Source of the DNA: an uncultured Collinsella sp.
Lineage (GTDB): Bacteria > Actinomycetota > Coriobacteriia > Coriobacteriales > Coriobacteriaceae
DNA: 64,000 bases
Reading direction: 5' to 3'
Assembly (NCBI GenBank): GCA_934668695.1
Contig: CAKUOD010000001.1
Location: forward strand, 118,350 to 182,349
Shown here: one piece after another, positions 1 to 7,753 of the stretch
Position numbering within the stretch: the stretch's first letter is position 1
Layout of the letters: each line of letters opens with the position of its first letter
Position numbers and translations under genes: made by a program
The notes under the pieces: generated by a model
What the model was told of the DNA's origin: nothing
Databases searched by the model: none
The model's input: the letters and a program-made list of their open reading frames with translations, nothing else

Positions 1-1081
1 GGCTCATGCGACGCAAAAACTCCGTCTTTGCCGAGTTGGCAGACGAGGCCTCACGCGCCGCCTTTGCCAGCTTGTCGCCATAGTCGCGCTCCTGCTGCAG
101 CAAGTCCGTCAAACGTCGACGATCAGCGCGGCGACGCACCGTCACAACAGTGGCTATAGCACCGCTGTAGAGCACCAGCACGCCGGCAGCGACAGCCGCG
201 ACGACCTCAAAGTAGCGCTGCGCCGAGGCATAGGTGTACACGTAGAATTTTCGCGCTTTGCCGTATGTGCCCAAATACCACTCGCCGTTGACGTTGACCA
301 GTCGGACTTTGCCGGGCGGGCATCGATCCTTAATTTCGTCGACAATGATGGCGTCCGTCGCGGGCAGGTCGAACACGCCCAATACGGTGGGTTCGACGGC
401 ATTGGTCGCAACGACCTTGCCATCGTTTTCGATCACGATATTGCCGCTATCGATGGTTTCATAGCCATCAAGCAGGCTCTGCAGTTTGAGTGTATTGCTT
501 GCAACTGCCTTCGCGCTCTGATGCCTTACCGCGATAACGATACCCTCGCCATCCTGCCGAGTCACGCAACCAATGTCTGCAATCGAATCATCCGCAAGCG
601 TAATACGATCGGTATAGGACTTAAGCGGATGGGTTGCCACCTCCAGCACGGGCGCTTCTTTGAGATACGTAGCGAGCAACTCGTAGCCCACGTCATCCGT
701 CGAGGACTCGGACACCAAGTTGCCCGATGCGTCCGTCACGATCAGTGCGCTCACGTTGAACTGGTCAGCATATTGCTCCAGCGCGGCGTTATCCACCGAG
801 CCGTCGCGCTCCATATCGCGCGCCACCTCTCCGGCGATCTCCATAACGCGAATCAGGTTTTTGGTCGTATAGGCGCTGTTGAACGCATCGTAGGAAAGGC
901 TCTGCGTCACCACGTAGTCGACAACGTCGGCAAAGCGCTGCTCGGCCTGGGCCGTGGTGTAGCCGTAGCTCATCATGCCGGCAACAACCGAGAGCGCTAT
1001 ACCCACCAGGGCGGCAAGGAGCCATACCCAGGTCGAATGATTGCCCCGCTCCTGAGCGGTGTAGTCGGGCGCATCGATCAC
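1..1081 (-). CDS. Sensor histidine kinase, N-terminal part (runs off the left edge)
   Basis: The frame is open from a GTG at 1081 to the window edge, about 360 residues. It has a membrane segment near residues 17-37, an extracytoplasmic region of roughly 260 residues, a second membrane segment near 310-330, then a coiled linker ending in NSAKTEFLRRMS, the approach to a histidine-kinase H box (usual form K.EFLA.MSHE). The phosphoacceptor His lies just outside the window, so the kinase call rests on this partial motif. The GTG overlaps the TGA of the upstream solute-binding lipoprotein by four bases (GTGA), which implies translational coupling. I infer that the lipoprotein supplies ligand sensing to the kinase. 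Receiver or Hpt domains further downstream cannot be seen. A diguanylate cyclase is unlikely given the H-box lead-in. Confidence 0.7.
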   Translation of the reverse strand, partial: MIDAPDYTAQERGNHSTWVWLLAALVGIALSVVAGMMSYGYTTAQAEQRFADVVDYVVTQSLSYDAFNSAYTTKNLIRVMEIAGEVARDMERDGSVDNAALEQYADQFNVSALIVTDASGNLVSESSTDDVGYELLATYLKEAPVLEVATHPLKSYTDRITLADDSIADIGCVTRQDGEGIVIAVRHQSAKAVASNTLKLQSLLDGYETIDSGNIVIENDGKVVATNAVEPTVLGVFDLPATDAIIVDEIKDRCPPGKVRLVNVNGEWYLGTYGKARKFYVYTYASAQRYFEVVAAVAAGVLVLYSGAIATVVTVRRRADRRRLTDLLQQERDYGDKLAKAAREASSANSAKTEFLRRMS

Positions 1082-1947
1082 GACAGGCCCTCCATATTCA
1101 AAAATGGTGCAGGGTCATCAAAGTACTTTGACACCAGGCGTTCCATGGTGCCATCGGCAAGCATTTTTTGGTAGGCATGGGTGAGTTTAACGTCGATACC
1201 GCGCGTATCGTTGAGATCGAAAGCGGTGCCCAAACCAACCTCCAGCAGCGGCTCGTTCAGAATGCGATACGTCACGCCATAGTCTTTTTCATAGGTGAGC
1301 AGCGAGGACTCATGTGCGGCGATAGCGTCGACCAGGCCCTCGACGAGCGCCGGGTTCAGGTATGAGCGGTCCGAGAAGCTGTAGAGCTCCTTGATTTGCG
1401 GAACCTTTTCATTGGTACGGTTGAGCAAAATGCCCTCGGGCTTGGTGGTGGACTGCACCCCCACGACCCTGCCCTCAAGATCGGCGAGCGTGTAGATGTC
1501 GCTTTCGGGATTGACCGCGACCACCTGGCGGCTCGCAAGGTACGGGCCGGCCCAGCGATACTCGCTTTCGCGACCCGTCATGCTAAAGCTGCCCATGACG
1601 CAATCGAGCTCGCCGCTCGCCAGCAGCTCTTTCTTCTTTTCCCAGTCGATCAGCTGGTATTTTGGCTTGTAACCAATGCGGGCCAAAGCCTCGGTCAATA
1701 TCTCGACATCCAGGCCAACGATATCGCCGTACTCGTCGGTATACACAAACGGTGGGTAGAGGTCGCTGCCGACGTTGAGCGTCTTAAGGTCGTCGTCTTT
1801 GACCTGAGAGGCATCCAGGCCTTTTGATGCAGACGTCGAGGCTTCGTCATTCGACCCAGAACAGCCAGCTATCGCTACGACAAAAGCACACGCTACCGCA
1901 AGCGCAACAAACAACGATATGGCAACCGAGCGGCGAGGTCTTTTCAT
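1078..1947 (-). CDS. Family 3 extracellular solute-binding lipoprotein
   Basis: 289 residues. A basic N-terminus and hydrophobic stretch end in the lipobox IAGC with Cys29 as the lipid-modified residue, followed by a Ser/Asp-rich linker. The mature part starts LNVGSDLYPPFVYTDE..GDIVGLDVEIL, the classic start of SBP_bac_3 polar amino acid binding domains, and ends in the usual two-lobe pattern (GSFSMTGRE; DAIAAHESSLL). No ABC permease or ATPase is adjacent. Instead the gene is coupled to a sensor kinase, so it may be a sensory binding protein rather than a transport receptor. Length is typical for the family. The ligand cannot be told from sequence. Confidence 0.85.
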   Translation of the reverse strand: MKRPRRSVAISLFVALAVACAFVVAIAGCSGSNDEASTSASKGLDASQVKDDDLKTLNVGSDLYPPFVYTDEYGDIVGLDVEILTEALARIGYKPKYQLIDWEKKKELLASGELDCVMGSFSMTGRESEYRWAGPYLASRQVVAVNPESDIYTLADLEGRVVGVQSTTKPEGILLNRTNEKVPQIKELYSFSDRSYLNPALVEGLVDAIAAHESSLLTYEKDYGVTYRILNEPLLEVGLGTAFDLNDTRGIDVKLTHAYQKMLADGTMERLVSKYFDDPAPFLNMEGLS

Positions 1948-2042
1948 CGAGCTCCAGACGATCCTGTTTACAGACTGAAATGGTTAAGAATAATAGCAAA
2001 TGAAACCACTCGAGCGCCCAATGGTTACAGACGCTTTACCCT

Positions 2043-2078
2043 GCGGGGCCTTCTAGCCGACTTGGCAGAAGGCCCCGC
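2043..2078 (-). terminator. Stem-loop after the aminotransferase gene
   Basis: A perfect 12-bp inverted repeat (GCGGGGCCTTCT / AGAAGGCCCCGC) with a 12-base loop lies 14 bases past the stop codon of the minus-strand aminotransferase. There is no clear T-tract on the minus strand, so it may terminate weakly or only protect the 3' end. Confidence 0.55.
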
Positions 2079-2091
2079 ATGCAGCGCGCAC

Positions 2092-3306
2092 TTACCGTGC
2101 ATTAAAAACGTAGCGGTCCAGGCGGTCGCACGCTTCCCTCACGCGCGAAAGCGGCAGGGCCAGGTTCACGCGAATGTGGCAAGGCCCGTGGAACGGACGG
2201 CCGTCTTGATAGCCCACGCCCACGCGCGCGCCCTCGTCGAGCAGCCACTGAACGTCGCGACCGTGTGCGCGGCACCACTCCGTGCAGTCCAGGAACGCCA
2301 TGTACGTGCCCTGCGGACGCGAATAGGCCACGCCCTTAAAATGCTCGTCCACGTAGTCGCAGAAGTAGTCAACGTTTCCCTTGATGACCTCGTTGAGCTC
2401 GTCCACCCACTCGTAGCCCTGCGGCTGGTAGGCGCCGATGAGCGCATGCATCGAGAGGACGTTCATCTCGTTGTAATGGGTCTTGTTGGACACGGCGCAC
2501 ACGCGGTCGCGCAGCGTCTCGTTGTAGATGATGTGATAGCTGCCGACTAGGCCCGCGAGGTTGAAGGTCTTGCTGGGCGCATAAAGGGCGACCGTGCGCA
2601 TGCGGGCGTCCTCGCTCACCGACTGCGTCGGGATGTGCTTGTGCCCAGGACGGATGATGTCGGACCAGATCTCGTCCGAGATCACCACGCAATCGTGCTG
2701 GCGATAGATGTCCATGGCGCGCTCGATCTCGTCGCGTTCCCACACGCGGCCGCAGGGATTATGCGGCGAGCAGAAAACGGCAGCATGGATGTGATTTTGC
2801 TCGAGCTTGTGCTCCATGTCCTCAAAGTCCATGCACCATATGCCCTGGTCGCCGAGCTTAAGCGGGCTGTGCACAATGCGATAGCCCGCGGCCTCGATGG
2901 ACTTGGTAAAACCGATGTAGGTGGGGCTATGGACCAGCACCGCGTCGCCGGGCTGCACATAGGCGCGCAGCGTCGATACCACACCGCCCAGCACGCCGTT
3001 TTCGTAGCCGATATGCTCGGGAAGCAAGCCCTCGACGCCATTGCGACGGCTCTGCCATTCGATGATGCGGTCGAAGTACTCGGCGCGCGGATCAAAGTAG
3101 CCAAACATAGGGTGCTGGGCACGCTGAATGATGTGCTCCTGAACCGTCGGCACCGTAGCAAAGTTCATATCCGCCACCCACATCGGGATGCGGTCGAAGC
3201 CCTCATCGGGTGCGTTTGGCGCCATACCGGGGATCTCGCCCCAGGAGTCAACGGCGATGGCATCCATACCGTGGCGGTCGATAAGCGAGGTGAAGTCGTA
3301 TTTCAT
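2092..3306 (-). CDS. MalY/PatB-type PLP aminotransferase (putative C-S lyase)
   Basis: 404 residues, fold type I PLP enzyme. It opens with MKYDFTSLIDRHG and has IPMWVADMNFATVPTV, a hallmark of the MalY/PatB branch. SPTYIGF, SPHNPCGRVW (Asn in the PLP pocket), ISDEIWSD (Asp for the pyridine N) and APSKTFNLAGL (Schiff-base Lys near residue 246) are all present. Members cleave cystathionine or cysteine to pyruvate, ammonia and a thiol or sulfide, and some act as transcriptional modulators; substrate here is unknown. Start ATG follows GGGAG at good spacing. It is a single-gene unit with no linked methionine gene. Confidence 0.85.
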   Translation of the reverse strand: MKYDFTSLIDRHGMDAIAVDSWGEIPGMAPNAPDEGFDRIPMWVADMNFATVPTVQEHIIQRAQHPMFGYFDPRAEYFDRIIEWQSRRNGVEGLLPEHIGYENGVLGGVVSTLRAYVQPGDAVLVHSPTYIGFTKSIEAAGYRIVHSPLKLGDQGIWCMDFEDMEHKLEQNHIHAAVFCSPHNPCGRVWERDEIERAMDIYRQHDCVVISDEIWSDIIRPGHKHIPTQSVSEDARMRTVALYAPSKTFNLAGLVGSYHIIYNETLRDRVCAVSNKTHYNEMNVLSMHALIGAYQPQGYEWVDELNEVIKGNVDYFCDYVDEHFKGVAYSRPQGTYMAFLDCTEWCRAHGRDVQWLLDEGARVGVGYQDGRPFHGPCHIRVNLALPLSRVREACDRLDRYVFNAR

Positions 3307-3418
3307 GCTGGGCTCCCGTGCAAAGTGGATTGGTTCGGTAGGCGTTATTGTCCACCAGGATGGACGGCTTTGGCACGGGTTTTGGGGTTGAATTTGACTG
3401 ATGAGGGCGGGCGGCCAG

Positions 3419-4165
3419 CTAGTCCTGAGCTTCGGTGACGGCCGTTACGGTCAGCTGTGTCCCATCGACCGTAAACGACACGTCGAGCCCGGCGTAGGCC
3501 AAGTGGTAGACACGGTCGGGCTCGTGCTTGCTACCAGCGCGGCGCGGATCTTGGCGAAGGACCTCGATCAGGCCTGGCAGTTTTATGGACGGGACCTTGT
3601 CTTGCAGCGTTTGCGGGAATTCGACGTTGAGCTCTTGCCACGGGCTGTCCTCGATCCAGCCGCCCGTCGCGTCGGAGTGGCAGTCCGCGAACGGAATGTA
3701 GGGTTTGATGTCGTAGATGGGCGTGCCGTCGCGCAGGTCGGCGCCCAACACATAGATGATGGGACCGTTATCGGTGAGCTCAACACGGTCAAGCTTTACG
3801 CAGGTGAGGCCGATAGGATTGGGGCGAAACGGACTACGCGTGGCAAACACGCCCACGCGCTCGGCACCACCCAGGCGCGGCGGACGCACGGTCTTTGACC
3901 ACCTAGCATTGGTACCGGCCTTGTCCCGCATCTTGACATCGGCAGCAATATCCTCTGCCGTGCCGCCGGGCGTTCCATTTTCAAAACGCCAAAGCAACCA
4001 TAAGTGCGAGAAAGACTCGAGTCCCGCAACCGCGGCGTTAGAGGCAAACTCCGGCTCAAAGACAATGCGCCCCTGTAGATGAGGCGCCAAAAAGCTGTTG
4101 CGCGGAATGCCGAACTTCTGCGGCAGATCGGTATGTATGTGTGCGATAGGTTCCATGCCGGTCAT
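3419..4165 (-). CDS. trmO: tRNA (N6-threonylcarbamoyl-A37) N-methyltransferase TrmO
   Basis: 248 residues if the ATG at 4165 is used, 245 from the ATG at 4156. Both lack a strong Shine-Dalgarno; the frame stays open upstream only because it lies opposite the next gene. Motifs match the TsaA/TrmO beta-barrel family: IAHIHTDLPQKFGIPRN near the start, LWLLWRF, and FATRSPFRPNPIGLTCVKL, the SAM-binding signature. Then GTPIYDIKPYIPFAD follows. The enzyme methylates t6A37 in threonine tRNAs to m6t6A. The C-terminal extension (about residues 165-248) resembles that in bacterial orthologues. It is divergent from the XRE/TipAS regulator gene and not obviously co-regulated. Confidence 0.9.
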   Translation of the reverse strand: MTGMEPIAHIHTDLPQKFGIPRNSFLAPHLQGRIVFEPEFASNAAVAGLESFSHLWLLWRFENGTPGGTAEDIAADVKMRDKAGTNARWSKTVRPPRLGGAERVGVFATRSPFRPNPIGLTCVKLDRVELTDNGPIIYVLGADLRDGTPIYDIKPYIPFADCHSDATGGWIEDSPWQELNVEFPQTLQDKVPSIKLPGLIEVLRQDPRRAGSKHEPDRVYHLAYAGLDVSFTVDGTQLTVTAVTEAQD

Positions 4166-4297
4166 TGTACGGCATGGGCGCACGAGGCGCTGCGCACAAT
4201 CCCCCACCGCGGTCGCCGAACGTGCAACCAACGGTTGCTTGGAAGGGTGCCTACCGCCGCGTATGCTTAAGCCATCAACCAGCAGAGAGGAGCCGTC

Positions 4298-5125
4298 ATG
4301 GCCTTTGCAGAAAAACTCATCGCCGTCCGTCGCGCCAACAATCTCACCCAAGAGCAGCTCGCCGCCAAGCTCTATGTAACGCGCCAAGCCGTCAGCCGCT
4401 GGGAGCGCGGCGAGGTCACGCCGGGCATCGATATGATGAAGCTCATTGCCGCCGTAACCGGAGAGCCACTGTCTCACCTGCTCGAAATGCCCGAACACTA
4501 CTGCGAGAGCTGCGGCATGCTGCTCACGCCCGATGACTGCGGCACCGACGCTACGGGCGCCACGACCGATCATTACTGCAAATGGTGCTACGACCACGGC
4601 AAGTACACCTACGAGACCACCATGGAGGCAATGATCGAGGATTGTGCCCCGCGCCTGGCACAAAACACCGGCATGTCGCTCGACGAAGCCGTCTCGCTCA
4701 TGGGCGCCGTCCTGCCGCAACTGGAGCGCTGGCGCACCGTTCAGGAAAACGAGGAGCGCTACGGTGCCGAGACCCGGGCGCGTTATGGCGACGAAGCCGT
4801 CGATGCGGCAAACGAAGCGCTGCTGGACATGGACCCTCAGACATGGAACGACATGAAGGAGCTTGAACGTGCCATTTTGGGCCAGCTCTCGATTGCCATG
4901 GGCGATGGCGGCCCAAAGAGCGATGAGGCCTGCAAACTTGTCGCAATGCACCGTCGATGGATTGGTCTTAACTGGGGCAGCGAACCCCAAGACAAGGCAT
5001 ACCTGGGACTCGCACGCGGCTATCTTGCCGACCAACGCTTTGTAGACTACTACGACAAGCCTTGCGGAGATGGAGCTACAGCATTCCTGGTCCAGGCCAT
5101 CGAGTCGTCGCTAGCCCACGCATAG
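4298..5125 (+). CDS. XRE regulator fused to a zinc ribbon and TipAS-like domain
   Basis: 275 residues in three parts. Residues about 1-60 form an HTH_3 domain (LTQEQLAAKLYVTRQAVSRWE). Residues about 65-105 are a putative zinc ribbon (CESCGMLL...HYCKWCYDHGKYTYETTMEAMI), as in the zf-ribbon_2 family. The remainder (ERYGAETRARYGDEAVDAAN...HRRWIGLNWG...GLARGYLADQRFVDYYD) looks like the TipAS drug-recognition domain normally fused to MerR-type helices. I infer a ligand-responsive DNA-binding regulator in which the MerR head is replaced by an XRE head. The start follows GAGAGGAG at good spacing. Possible ligands are cyclic thiopeptide-like or amphipathic compounds, by analogy only. Confidence 0.75.
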   Translation: MAFAEKLIAVRRANNLTQEQLAAKLYVTRQAVSRWERGEVTPGIDMMKLIAAVTGEPLSHLLEMPEHYCESCGMLLTPDDCGTDATGATTDHYCKWCYDHGKYTYETTMEAMIEDCAPRLAQNTGMSLDEAVSLMGAVLPQLERWRTVQENEERYGAETRARYGDEAVDAANEALLDMDPQTWNDMKELERAILGQLSIAMGDGGPKSDEACKLVAMHRRWIGLNWGSEPQDKAYLGLARGYLADQRFVDYYDKPCGDGATAFLVQAIESSLAHA

Positions 5126-5176
5126 ACCGCGGCGGCTTTGGGTATTTCAATCGAAACCTCAACTGATTGGAGACCT

Positions 5177-5422
5177 ATGGCTACTCATCACGAACTCGTG
5201 CTGTACGTTATGACCGGCTGCCCGTATTGCATTAAGGTGAAGCGCTTCCTGGCGGATAACGGCGTAACCATCCCCGAGCGCAACATCTCGACCGACCCCG
5301 ATGCCGAGCAGACGCTCATCGCCGTCGGAGGAAAGCGCCAGGTTCCCTGTCTGTTCATCGACGGCAAGCCGCTCTACGAGTCGAGCGACATCATCGCATG
5401 GGTGCAGGAGAACCTGCTCTAA
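5177..5422 (+). CDS. Glutaredoxin
   Basis: 81 residues. Starting at ATG 5177, which has GGAG seven bases upstream, gives MATHHELVLYVMTGCPYCIKVKR with the classical dithiol active site CPYC at the end of strand 1. It also has the glutathione-groove elements KRQVPCLFIDG (cis-Pro) and ESSDIIAWVQ. A longer reading from 5138 adds 13 residues with no RBS and is rejected. It reduces protein disulfides or glutathione mixed disulfides in the cytoplasm. It sits just downstream of the TipAS regulator (51 bases), possibly on the same transcript, and is followed by a palindromic repeat that could end transcription. Confidence 0.9.
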   Translation: MATHHELVLYVMTGCPYCIKVKRFLADNGVTIPERNISTDPDAEQTLIAVGGKRQVPCLFIDGKPLYESSDIIAWVQENLL

Positions 5423-5468
5423 CACGCGCGTCGCGGCCGGGACGCCCCAGCCCATACGACCCAAACAT

Positions 5469-5521
5469 GTACACCAGCATCCAAAGTCGACATTTTTCGA
5501 CATCTTTGGATGCTGGTGTAC
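5469..5521. repeat. Palindromic intergenic repeat, copy 1
   Basis: Perfect 18-bp arms GTACACCAGCATCCAAAG (5469-5486) and its complement (5504-5521) enclose a 17-base centre that itself carries TCGACA..TCGACA. The shared sequence continues through AACTTTT and AGGTAGTCAT to about 5538. Near-identical copies are at 6530 and 10943. All three lie just after a stop codon. Confidence 0.9.
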
Positions 5522-5621
5522 AACTTTTAGGTAGTCATGGAGCTCTTAACCGGCTAATTGTTTGAGGCGACCTTTGGATTATGGCTGTTTGATGCCTCAG
5601 GAAAAAGTTTCCGAGGGGGCT

Positions 5622-5851
5622 GTGGTCAAAAAAGGGCAAATATGAGTACTGCTACCTGTTTAGTAGCAGCAATTTTGATCATTTCAGGAACTATTCAACG
5701 TCCCATGCGCCCGCAGACGATGCTATTTCTCCTCATATGTTCAATAAAAGTTGTTTCTAATGGGAACAAATCTCATCAGGAGCTACTATTTATAGCAAAA
5801 TAAATGCAACCATAATGGCAACAGTACTCATATTTGCCACTTTTTGACCAC
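5622..5851. mobile_element. MITE-like element with 30-bp terminal inverted repeats
   Basis: The ends 5622-5651 and 5822-5851 are inverted copies matching at 28 of 30 positions (left end begins GTGGTCAAAAAAGGGCAAAT). The 170-base interior is AT-rich compared with its surroundings and holds no convincing gene; the only open frame across it, about 81 codons, has no RBS and no recognisable motif. Size (230 bp), long TIRs and lack of coding capacity fit a non-autonomous transposable element. I see no clear target-site duplication, so an alternative is a structured RNA gene. The surrounding stretch 5540-6138 otherwise shows nothing I can call. Confidence 0.55.
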
Positions 5852-6138
5852 GGGACGACTCTAAATGACAAAATCCGGCACTTGGACGTTCTTGTATGCC
5901 TAGCCATTAAAGGACACCCAACGACTACTCCAATTCGTGACACACTGTGTCGCGAATTAAGCTGGTCCCACTACCGAAGACCGGTGAGAGCTCCTGCCCA
6001 GAATCTCGATAGCTTAATAAAACGCTCCCCTCCGGAAGTTCAATGAGCATCCGAATTCCAAGCTGAAAAGCAAAGGAGTATCGAAGCCGTCAATGCTCAT
6101 TTCCTATCGATAAACCAAGTCAGAAGAAGCTGATTAGC

Positions 6139-6183
6139 TTGACAAACTGCTTGTATTTTTGTCTACAAAACTGTATACAAAAA
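6139..6183 (+). promoter_or_regulatory. Promoter and inverted-repeat operator of the RHH-type gene
   Basis: TTGACA at 6139-6144 is a consensus -35. About 12 bases further an inverted repeat has arms TTTTTGTCTACA (6156-6167) and TGTATACAAAAA (6172-6183), matching at 11 of 12 positions with a 4-base spacer, where a -10 would fall. The layout suits autorepression by the small DNA-binding protein encoded 50 bases downstream. The exact -10 is ambiguous. Confidence 0.5.
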
Positions 6184-6233
6184 GAGATTCTGAGAACCAG
6201 CGCTCGACATTATACCAATCGATAGGAGGCACA

Positions 6234-6500
6234 ATGGATGCTAAGCAGCTCGAAAAGATGATGGGATTTGCCCCTGGAGAGCTTGAGAAAGCCGCAGAGG
6301 CATACGAGAGGGATGAATGGCCGAAGGGCCACACCATCAAGTTGGGAAGACCGCCAATCTCCGACGAGCCAAGCGTTGTTTTATCGGCACGTGTAGGCGA
6401 ATCGATTCTTGCAGCCTTCGACGAAAAGGCGAAACGTCATGGTCAAACACGCACGGAGCGACTCAGAGAGCTCATTACGCTCGACGCGATGATTGCCTAG
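6234..6500 (+). CDS. Small ribbon-helix-helix-like protein (possible antitoxin)
   Basis: 88 residues. AGGAGGC precedes the ATG at 6234 by a good distance. The C-terminal part (SVVLSARVGESILAAFDEKAKRHGQTRTERLRELITLDAMI) reads as a ribbon-helix-helix domain: a short beta strand followed by two helices with the usual basic turn. Such proteins are often antitoxins or plasmid-type repressors. No partner toxin frame is found upstream or downstream within 300 bases, so it is either an orphan antitoxin or a stand-alone repressor. The upstream inverted repeat supports autoregulation. The AT-richer setting between repeats suggests acquired DNA. Confidence 0.65.
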   Translation: MDAKQLEKMMGFAPGELEKAAEAYERDEWPKGHTIKLGRPPISDEPSVVLSARVGESILAAFDEKAKRHGQTRTERLRELITLDAMIA

Positions 6501-6529
6501 ACCCCCGCTCCCCCGCCAGCCCAAAACAT

Positions 6530-6582
6530 GTACGCCAGCATCCAAAGTCGACCATTTTCGACATCTTTGGATGCTGGTGTAC
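6530..6582. repeat. Palindromic intergenic repeat, copy 2
   Basis: Arms 6530-6547 and 6565-6582 match with one mismatch (GTACGCC against GTACACC). The trailing AACTTTTTAGGTAGTCAT is nearly identical to that of copy 1, differing by one T. It lies 29 bases after the stop of the RHH-type gene. Confidence 0.9.
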
Positions 6583-6660
6583 AACTTTTTAGGTAGTCAT
6601 TGGGAACGTTCTTAAATGGCCGCTCGTTAAAGACCCCTCCCCGATGACTAGACGACAATC

Positions 6661-7707
6661 CTACTCCTCAATCTCTTTCCAGCACTGGGGATCGGCATCG
6701 TACATGTCGCCCGTGTAACCGTACGTCACCGCAGGACATCCGCGGCACCAACCAAAGAGCTTGCACTTGGCGCATTTCTTGAACTTCTTAAAATCGCGTT
6801 TGGCTTCCATTTGCGGAGAGAAGAAGAGCTCCTCCAGCGAGTTTTCGGCAACGTTACCCACCTTGCTCTCCATGCGGCGACACGCATAGACATCACCCGT
6901 AGGCAGCACCGTCATATGACCCGTACCGCAGTGGCAGCCGTCATAGATCATGCCGGGCTTGGCGTCCTCGGGAATGGTGAACTTACCCTGCTCCCACAAA
7001 AGCAGCGTCCACAGGTGATCCTTGAGCTGGAAGAACGTCTTGCAGCCCGCCGCCTGATGGAACTCCATACGCTCCTGTGCGGCCAGCAGCACATCGCGAT
7101 ACTCCAGCGGTTCCAAATGGAACTCGTCGCGCTTTTGGCCCGACGTGGGGCAGTACCGACCAAAGGCGAACACGTCGACCTCGAGGCTTGCCACCAGATC
7201 GATGAGCTGCGGCAACTCGGCAGCATTCATGCTCGATACCGTGTTCATGACGGCAACCCAGATACCCGCGCGCTTAAGACAACCGATAGCACGCATGGTC
7301 TCGGCAAACGAGCCGGGTTTACGGAAGTAATCGTGCGTTGCCTCGAGTCCATCAAGCGAGAGCTGGTATTTGCGACAACCCAGCTCTTTCATGCGAACAC
7401 AGACCTCGTCGGTCAGATGGAACGGATTGCCCATTACGCACCACATAAAACCTCGCTCGTGCAAAAGCTTGGCAAGGCGCCAAAAATCGGGATGAAGAAT
7501 GGGGTCGCCACCTGTAACGTAAAAGTACGGCTGACGACCGATGCGCTCGCAAAGCGCCTGGGCCTGATCGACGACCTGGACCATTTGCTCCCACGGCATG
7601 CGCTTAAAACCGGCGCAGGCACCGTTGGCAAAGATATAGCAATGTTTGCAGCGCTGATCGCATTCATCCGTAATATGCCATTGGAAGGCAAACGCAGGCT
7701 TTTGCAT
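6661..7707 (-). CDS. Radical SAM/SPASM peptide maturase (ACGX-type)
   Basis: 348 residues from the ATG at 7707, which has GGGAG upstream. The radical SAM cluster motif is CDQRCKHC at residues 16-23 (Cx3Cx2C), followed by a TIM-barrel with YVTGGDPILHPDF. The C-terminus is a SPASM/twitch domain: CHCGTGHMTVLPTGDVYACRRM, then CAKCKLFGWCRGCP and a final DPQCW, enough Cys for two auxiliary 4Fe-4S clusters. Such enzymes install thioether or other radical cross-links on ribosomal peptides. It is the last gene of a three-gene unit whose first gene encodes a Cys-repeat peptide, its probable substrate. From memory this matches the family named 'radical SAM/SPASM, ACGX system'; that name is recall, not a search result. 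Confidence 0.88.
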   Translation of the reverse strand: MQKPAFAFQWHITDECDQRCKHCYIFANGACAGFKRMPWEQMVQVVDQAQALCERIGRQPYFYVTGGDPILHPDFWRLAKLLHERGFMWCVMGNPFHLTDEVCVRMKELGCRKYQLSLDGLEATHDYFRKPGSFAETMRAIGCLKRAGIWVAVMNTVSSMNAAELPQLIDLVASLEVDVFAFGRYCPTSGQKRDEFHLEPLEYRDVLLAAQERMEFHQAAGCKTFFQLKDHLWTLLLWEQGKFTIPEDAKPGMIYDGCHCGTGHMTVLPTGDVYACRRMESKVGNVAENSLEELFFSPQMEAKRDFKKFKKCAKCKLFGWCRGCPAVTYGYTGDMYDADPQCWKEIEE

Positions 7708-7753
7708 CGTGGGACTCCCTTGGTCGATGTTGAAACTGATGGCGGTATTTGGG

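Noticed and set aside
4166..5035. Long upstream extension of the TrmO frame (to about 538 residues)
   Set aside because: It is the complement of the XRE/TipAS gene, has no TrmO-family similarity and no RBS.
5558..5803. 81-codon frame across the MITE-like element
   Set aside because: No RBS or motif, and it crosses a terminal inverted repeat.
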